A DNA stretch of 9,564 nt from JALOOE01 sp964423545. GTDB lineage: Bacteria; Chloroflexota; Anaerolineae; CG2-30-64-16. The position numbers and the translations under genes were made by a program. The stretch covers positions 1 through 9,564 of the forward strand of contig CAYRFV010000224.1 of assembly GCA_964423545.1 (NCBI GenBank), in the 5' to 3' direction. Under the pieces are notes generated by a model. It saw nothing but the letters and a program-made list of their open reading frames with translations, ran no database searches and was not told where the DNA came from. Within the stretch, counting starts at the first letter, position 1. Each line of letters starts with the position of its first letter. Shown here piece after piece: positions 5,205-9,564 of the stretch.

Positions 5205-8200
5205 ATGCCGCCGTTGGCCGCTGTCTACTGCGAGCTGCACTGCCACACGCACTACTCCTTCCTGGACGGCGCATCGTCTCCCGCGGCGCTGCTCGACCGC
5301 GCCGCGGCGCTGGGCATGCCGGCCCTGGCTGTCACCGACCACGACGGGCTGTCCGGCGCGGTGGCGTTCTGGCAGGCGGCGCAAGCCCGGGGGATCCACC
5401 CGGTCATCGGCGCCGAGCTCACCCTGGCCCACGGCTCGCACCTGACCCTGCTCGCCGAAACGCAGGCCGGTTACGCCAACCTGTGCCGGCTGATCAGCCG
5501 GGGCCACCTGGCCGGCCGCAAGGGCGCGCCGGTGCTGACCATCGAGGATGTGGCGCAGCACGCCCGCGGGCTGCTGTGTCTGTCGGGCTGCCGTCACGGC
5601 GCTGTGGCGCAGGCGGTGCTGGCGGGTGACCTGGCGCTGGCCCAGCGCGCGGCCGGCAAGCTGTGCGACCTCTTCGGCCGGGGCAGCTTCTGGGTCGAGC
5701 TGCAGCGGCACTGGCTGCCGGACGACGCCCGGCTGAACGCGGGCCTGCTGGAGGTCGCGGGCCGCGTCGGAGCCGGGGTCGTGGCGACCAACAACGTCCA
5801 CTATGCCACAGGGGAGGGGCGCCGGCTGCACGATATCCTGACCGCCACCCGCTATAACACGTCTATCGCCGAGCTGGGGCTCCGCCGCCGGCCCAACCGC
5901 GAGTTCCACCTCAAAGGGCAGGCCGAGATGGCGGCCCTCTTTGCCGGCCTGCCCGCGGCGCTGGCGGCCACCGCGGAGATCGCCGGCCGCTGCCACGTAT
6001 CGCTGGACTTCTCCCAACGCCGCTTCCCGACCTTTCCCGTGGCGCCCGGCGAGACGGCCTTCAGTCGGCTGTTCGACCTGTGCCAGGCCGGGCTGCGCGA
6101 CCGCTGCCGGCCCGTGACGCCGCAGGCCGTGCGCCAGCTGGCCCACGAGCTGGCGGTCATCCAGGGCGCGGGCCTGTCCGACTATTTCCTCATCGTCTGG
6201 GACATCCTGCGCTGCGCGCGCGAGCAAGGGATCCGCTGCCAGGGCCGCGGCTCGGCGGCCAACTCCCTCGTGGCCTACGTCCTGGGCGTCACGCCGGTTG
6301 ACCCGCTGCGCTACGACCTGCTGTTCGAGCGCTTCCTGAGCGACCGCAGCGACACCATGCCCGACATCGACATCGACTTCGCCGCGGACCGCCGGGACGA
6401 AGTGATTGCCTACGTGTACAACCGCTACGGTGCGGACCACGCGGCGATGGTCTGCAACGTGGTCACCTACCAGTCGCGCAGCGCGGTGCGCGATGTGGCC
6501 CGTGCGTTGGGCTATGCGCCGGAAGATGTGGACCGCCTCAGCCGCTGGGCGCGGCAGGGGAGCGATGCCCGATCCGGCCCGAACGAGGCGGGGGATCCGT
6601 CCGGCATCCCCGAAGCGGACGCCGGACAGGTGTTGGCGCTGGCCGCGCAGCTGGTGGATACGCCCCGGCATCTGTCGGTCCACGTCGGCGGCATGTTGGT
6701 GACCGCGCAGCCGCTCGTGGAGGTCGCGCCGGTGGAGCACGCCGCCAAGCCGGGAGTGGTGGTCGTCCAATGGAACAAGGACTCCATCGAAGACGCCCGG
6801 CTGATCAAGATCGACCTGCTGAGCCTGCGCACCTTGGGCATGCTGACCGAGATCGTCTCGCTGGTCGCCGCGCGGCACGGCGTCGCGCTCGACCTGGACA
6901 GGTTGGCGCTGGATGACCCCGCCGTATACCGGCTGCTGGCCGCGGGCGATGCCATCGGCTGCTTCCAGGTGGAAAGCCGCGCCCAGGCGCAGATGCTGCC
7001 GCGGCTCAAACCCGCGTGCTTCGAGGATCTGATCGTGGAAGTCGCCATCGTCCGTCCCGGCCCCATCCAGGGCGGCATGGTGCATCCGTATCTGCGCCGG
7101 CGCCGCGGGGAGGAGCCGGTCGCCTATCTCCATCCGAAGCTCGAACCCATCCTGAAGGAGACGCTCGGGGTCATCCTGTTCCAGGAGCAGGTCATCCGGG
7201 TGGCGGTGGCGATCGCGGCTTTTTCGCCGGGCGAGGCCGATCTGCTGCGCCGGGCCATGAGCCGCAGCCGCTCGCTGGAGGCAATGGCCGAACTGCGCGG
7301 GCGGTTTGTGGACGGCGCGCAGGCGAACGGAGTTGACCGGTCGGTTGCCGAAGAGGTGTTTCGCCAGCTGCAGGGCTTTGCCACGTACGGCTTCTGCAAG
7401 TCGCATGCGGCGTCGTTCGCGCTCGTGGCCTATCAGACGCTGTGGCTGAAGGCGCATTATCCGCTGGAGTTCTTCTGCGCCCTGCTCAATCATCAGCCGA
7501 TGGGGTTCTACTCGCCCGACGTGGTGGTGAATGACGCCAGGCGCCACGGCATCCGGGTGCTGCGGCCGGACGTGAATCGCAGCGCCAGCCGCTGTACGCT
7601 GGAGCCGGCCGGCCAGGCCGCGCATGTCCTGCGGCTGGGGTTAGGCTATCTCCACGGGCTGGGGGAGGCCGGCCAGGAGCGTCTGCTGGCCGCTCGCAGC
7701 GCGGGCGAGCCGTTCGCCGGCCTGGCCGACTTCTGCCGGCGCACGCGCTTCCCGCAGCCGCTGGTGCGCGACCTGGTGCGGGCGGGCGCGCTGGACGGAT
7801 TCGCCGCGCCGCGGCGCGAACTGCTCTGGGCGCTGGGCGAGCTGCGTTACGAGGAGGAGGCGCTGGTGGAGCCGCCGCCCACCGAGGCTGGCTTGCCCGC
7901 ACTGGGGGCCGGCGAGGCGCTCAGTTGGGATTACGAGCTGCTGGGCCTATCGCCGGACGACCATCCCCTGCGGCTGCTGCGGCCGCGGCTGCGGGCGCAG
8001 TGCGTGCTGACGGCCACCGAGCTGCACGACCGGCCGCCGGGCGAGACGGTGCGGGTGGCCGGGCTGGCGATCGTGCGCCAGGCGCCGCCGACCGCCAAGG
8101 GCCATCTGTTCATCTCGCTGGAGGACGAGACCGGCCTGGCGAACCTGATCGTGCGGCCCGACCTGTACGCCGCCGAGCGCCGCGTGCTGCGCGAGGCGTC

Positions 8201-8297
8201 GGTGCTGGTGGCGGAAGGAGCGCTGCAGCGCGACGGCCGCGCCGCCAGCGTGCTGGTGCAGCGGGTCTGGACGTTGTCGTGGGAGGCGATGCCGTGA
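5205..8297 (+). CDS. dnaE2: Error-prone DNA polymerase III alpha subunit DnaE2
   Basis: This 1,030-residue C-family polymerase has the usual length of DnaE2 and performs the DNA synthesis of the SOS mutasome. The PHP domain comes first (YCELHCHTHYSFLDGASS from residue 8, later VTDHDG and NNVHYAT with His199). The palm follows: SDYFLIVWDILR, GRGSAANSLVAYVLG, and PDIDIDF at 386-392 with catalytic Asp387 and Asp389. The third Asp is Asp537 in IKIDLLSLRTLG. VRPGPIQGGMVHPYLRRR and FCKSHAASFALVAYQTLWLKAHYP are family hallmarks. An OB fold (from about 946, VRVAGLAIVRQAPPTAKG) closes the protein, and the tau-binding tail of replicative DnaE is absent. I chose ATG 5205 (GGGTGG at 5195-5200); an in-frame TTG at 5190 would overlap the DUF6504 stop and cannot be excluded. 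It is the last gene of the operon and no plus-strand T-tract terminator follows. Confidence 0.95.
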   Translation: MPPLAAVYCELHCHTHYSFLDGASSPAALLDRAAALGMPALAVTDHDGLSGAVAFWQAAQARGIHPVIGAELTLAHGSHLTLLAETQAGYANLCRLISRGHLAGRKGAPVLTIEDVAQHARGLLCLSGCRHGAVAQAVLAGDLALAQRAAGKLCDLFGRGSFWVELQRHWLPDDARLNAGLLEVAGRVGAGVVATNNVHYATGEGRRLHDILTATRYNTSIAELGLRRRPNREFHLKGQAEMAALFAGLPAALAATAEIAGRCHVSLDFSQRRFPTFPVAPGETAFSRLFDLCQAGLRDRCRPVTPQAVRQLAHELAVIQGAGLSDYFLIVWDILRCAREQGIRCQGRGSAANSLVAYVLGVTPVDPLRYDLLFERFLSDRSDTMPDIDIDFAADRRDEVIAYVYNRYGADHAAMVCNVVTYQSRSAVRDVARALGYAPEDVDRLSRWARQGSDARSGPNEAGDPSGIPEADAGQVLALAAQLVDTPRHLSVHVGGMLVTAQPLVEVAPVEHAAKPGVVVVQWNKDSIEDARLIKIDLLSLRTLGMLTEIVSLVAARHGVALDLDRLALDDPAVYRLLAAGDAIGCFQVESRAQAQMLPRLKPACFEDLIVEVAIVRPGPIQGGMVHPYLRRRRGEEPVAYLHPKLEPILKETLGVILFQEQVIRVAVAIAAFSPGEADLLRRAMSRSRSLEAMAELRGRFVDGAQANGVDRSVAEEVFRQLQGFATYGFCKSHAASFALVAYQTLWLKAHYPLEFFCALLNHQPMGFYSPDVVVNDARRHGIRVLRPDVNRSASRCTLEPAGQAAHVLRLGLGYLHGLGEAGQERLLAARSAGEPFAGLADFCRRTRFPQPLVRDLVRAGALDGFAAPRRELLWALGELRYEEEALVEPPPTEAGLPALGAGEALSWDYELLGLSPDDHPLRLLRPRLRAQCVLTATELHDRPPGETVRVAGLAIVRQAPPTAKGHLFISLEDETGLANLIVRPDLYAAERRVLREASVLVAEGALQRDGRAASVLVQRVWTLSWEAMP

Positions 8298-8323
8298 ACG
8301 CGCCGCAGGCAGGGGGTGGAACG

Positions 8324-8358
8324 AAAAAGGCCACGACGGCGTGCATCCCATCGTGGCC
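8324..8358 (-). terminator. Rho-independent terminator of the minus-strand genes
   Basis: Read on the minus strand, GGCCACGA, a 14-nt loop and TCGTGGCC are followed directly by TTTTT. That is an 8-bp stem plus U-tract, placed 52 bp after the stop of the protease-like remnant and 26 bp after the converging dnaE2 stop. On the plus strand the A-tract lies before the stem, so it would not terminate dnaE2 efficiently. Confidence 0.75.
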
Positions 8359-8410
8359 TCGCCGGCCTGGACGCCGGCCATCCCCCGCGGCGCTCTCGAC
8401 GTCGCCTCGT

Positions 8411-8530
8411 CTAGGGGATGTAGCTCTTCACCCAGTCGAGCACATCGGGGATGTCGACCCGGGCGGAGTAGCCGACCCCTGAGCAATTGATGTTGGTCAC
8501 ATACGAGTTGCCGCGCCCGTACGGATTCTC
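8411..8530 (-). pseudogene. C-terminal remnant of a trypsin-like serine protease
   Basis: The minus frame reads ENPYGRGNSYVTNINCSGVG and then YSARVDIPDVLDWVKSYIP before a TAG at 8411-8413. This resembles the last segment of S1 (chymotrypsin-fold) proteases, which typically end with a G-V-Y-T-R-V..Y..W-I pattern. The frame is closed by TAA 45 nt further upstream, no start codon or catalytic triad precedes it, and the neighbouring ATPase-nuclease gene ends at 8533. I read it as the surviving 3' end of a secreted protease gene, with its original terminator (8324-8358), after a recombination or deletion joined it to the ATPase gene. The protease assignment rests on only about 35 residues. Confidence 0.5.
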
Positions 8531-8532
8531 GC

Positions 8533-9564
8533 CTAGCGTGCCAGCTTCGCCAGCGCTGCCAGGTCCTCGGCGTTACTCACCAGGATGTTGTTGGCTGTGC
8601 TGAAAGCCAGGGCGTCAGCGGTGAAGCCGGCCTGTGAGACACACCAGGGACGCGCGCTCAGGCTGGTTGCAGCCGCCAACAGGTGTTCCAGTTCACTGCG
8701 GCCGACCCGCTTCTGTCGCCACTTGACCTCGACCGCCCACCGTTCGCCGTCCCGAGGGGAGGCTTCGCTCTTCTCGGCCAGTGCGTCGATCTCAGTCTGA
8801 CCATCTGGCGAGCGGTACGGCTCGATGCGGGTGAAGGCCGGTACGAGAATCGGTTCAGTCTGGCCCAGGGTGGCGCCGGGCACGGTGCGTCCGGCCAGCT
8901 TGCGCAGCAGCTCGCGCACCTCGCTTTCCTTGGCGCGACCCAGTTGGGTCGAGGCGCGCGCGAATCGCTCGGCCAGGTCCGCGACCAGCGCTCTCAACTC
9001 CTCCTGGCGAGGGAACCCCTCGATCGCGACACCCTTGGTGGTCTGCGCCACCCAATAGCGGAACACCGGATCGGCGTAGAAATAGCGCCCTTGACGCGCC
9101 ACTAACAGATCCACCTCCATCAGGCGCCTGAGGTAGTCGCGCGCGGCCGACGCCTGGCGTCGCAAGCGACCGGCGATCTCCGACAGGGCCAGGCCATCTT
9201 CGATCGCCAGGATCTGGAGCAGTGCCTTGAGCACGCCATAGCCGCGCGCCTTCTGAAGCGAGATGTCGTACAGGTAGCGGCAGTAGCCATAGATCTGGCC
9301 CCGATTTTCCAGGGTTTCCAACACGAACGCCTGACTGACCAACTCGGGCGAAACCGCTTCGGTCGCGCCTGCGGCCAACTCGCGCACGCGTTCAGCCAGC
9401 GCAGTGACATAGAAGGGGTGGCCGAAGGTGTAGGTGTGGATCGCCGCCTGCGTCGCGGGCGACAGCCGGCCGACCAGCTTCTCGGTGAGCGCCTGCGTAT
9501 CTTCCGGCGTGAAGGGGTGCAGCTCCAGCGCACGAAACTGGAGGAACAGGGGTGACTGGTGATC
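8533..9564 (-). CDS. AAA ATPase with winged helix and PD-(D/E)XK nuclease-like C-terminus (5' end outside window)
   Basis: The frame is open from the right edge to TAG at 8533-8535, so 343 C-terminal residues are seen and the P-loop is not. The first part (SPLFLQFRALELHPFTPEDT, then FGHPFYVTALAERV) matches the lid region of archaeal-type ATPases of the ATPase_2/DUF234 kind. A winged helix follows (about 9055-9237: ILAIEDGLALSEIAGRL to YFYADPVFRYWV). The end carries a PD-(D/E)XK pattern: Asp in TEIDAL (8785-8787), then WAVEVKW with Glu (8728-8730) and Lys (8722-8724). Family members are usually stand-alone NTPases of unclear role, some linked to mobile elements or defence. A GTG at 9387 is an internal codon, since the frame clearly continues upstream. 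Transcription probably ends at the terminator at 8324-8358. Confidence 0.8.
   Translation of the reverse strand, partial: DHQSPLFLQFRALELHPFTPEDTQALTEKLVGRLSPATQAAIHTYTFGHPFYVTALAERVRELAAGATEAVSPELVSQAFVLETLENRGQIYGYCRYLYDISLQKARGYGVLKALLQILAIEDGLALSEIAGRLRRQASAARDYLRRLMEVDLLVARQGRYFYADPVFRYWVAQTTKGVAIEGFPRQEELRALVADLAERFARASTQLGRAKESEVRELLRKLAGRTVPGATLGQTEPILVPAFTRIEPYRSPDGQTEIDALAEKSEASPRDGERWAVEVKWRQKRVGRSELEHLLAAATSLSARPWCVSQAGFTADALAFSTANNILVSNAEDLAALAKLAR

Noticed and set aside
5184..7625. 813-residue open frame on the minus strand
   Set aside because: It lies entirely antisense to dnaE2, whose motifs are unmistakable. Its Arg/Gln/His-rich, repeat-like composition is typical of the antisense frame of a high-GC gene.
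8361..8378. GCCGGC palindromic pair after dnaE2 as a plus-strand terminator
   Set aside because: Only 6-bp arms, no T-tract follows, and GCCGGC is very frequent in this sequence.

Overview
This is a high-GC window (roughly 70% G+C by eye) with strong third-position G/C bias. A GAAC-N4-GTTC LexA box precedes an imuA-imuB-DUF6504-dnaE2 mutagenesis cassette, and STAND/NACHT and ATPase-nuclease genes flank it. Together these suggest a Chloroflexota (Anaerolineae-like) genome. Actinobacteria share the same LexA-box type and cassette, so this placement is an inference.

Layout. (1) Positions 1-2590, minus strand: a cassette reading leftward from an extended -10 promoter at 2585-2593. It holds a short coding-biased frame without a normal start codon, then a 219-residue DUF4062 (TIR-like fold) protein, then a NACHT NTPase that runs off the left edge. 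The C-terminus of the DUF4062 protein and the N-terminus of the NACHT protein carry the same glycine-rich beta motif (GVAVAG..N.VITG.V). That layout resembles the effector/NLR pairs joined by amyloid-like or other homotypic motifs, so the pair is a candidate conflict (defence or cell-death) module. It is the most interesting feature of the window.

(2) Positions 2591-2862: a 270-bp divergent control region. It contains the minus promoter, a small palindrome, an 11-bp-stem hairpin, and on the plus strand a TTGCGC/TATAAT promoter with a LexA (DinR-type) box just downstream of the -10.

(3) Positions 2863-8297, plus strand: the SOS mutasome. ImuA-like RecA-fold protein, ImuB (Y-family, catalytic acidic residues missing, clamp motif QLALF present), a DUF6504 protein, and the error-prone DNA polymerase DnaE2. 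The genes are tightly spaced and probably form one LexA-controlled operon for damage-induced translesion synthesis.

(4) Positions 8298-9564: an intrinsic terminator facing the minus strand, a 39-codon remnant that looks like the C-terminus of a trypsin-like protease, and a partial minus-strand AAA-type ATPase with a winged helix and a C-terminal PD-(D/E)XK nuclease-like domain, which runs off the right edge.

The long antisense frames opposite imuA, imuB and dnaE2 are high-GC artefacts. Two coding regions (the NACHT gene and imuB) contain in-frame tandem duplications whose units are themselves near-palindromic.
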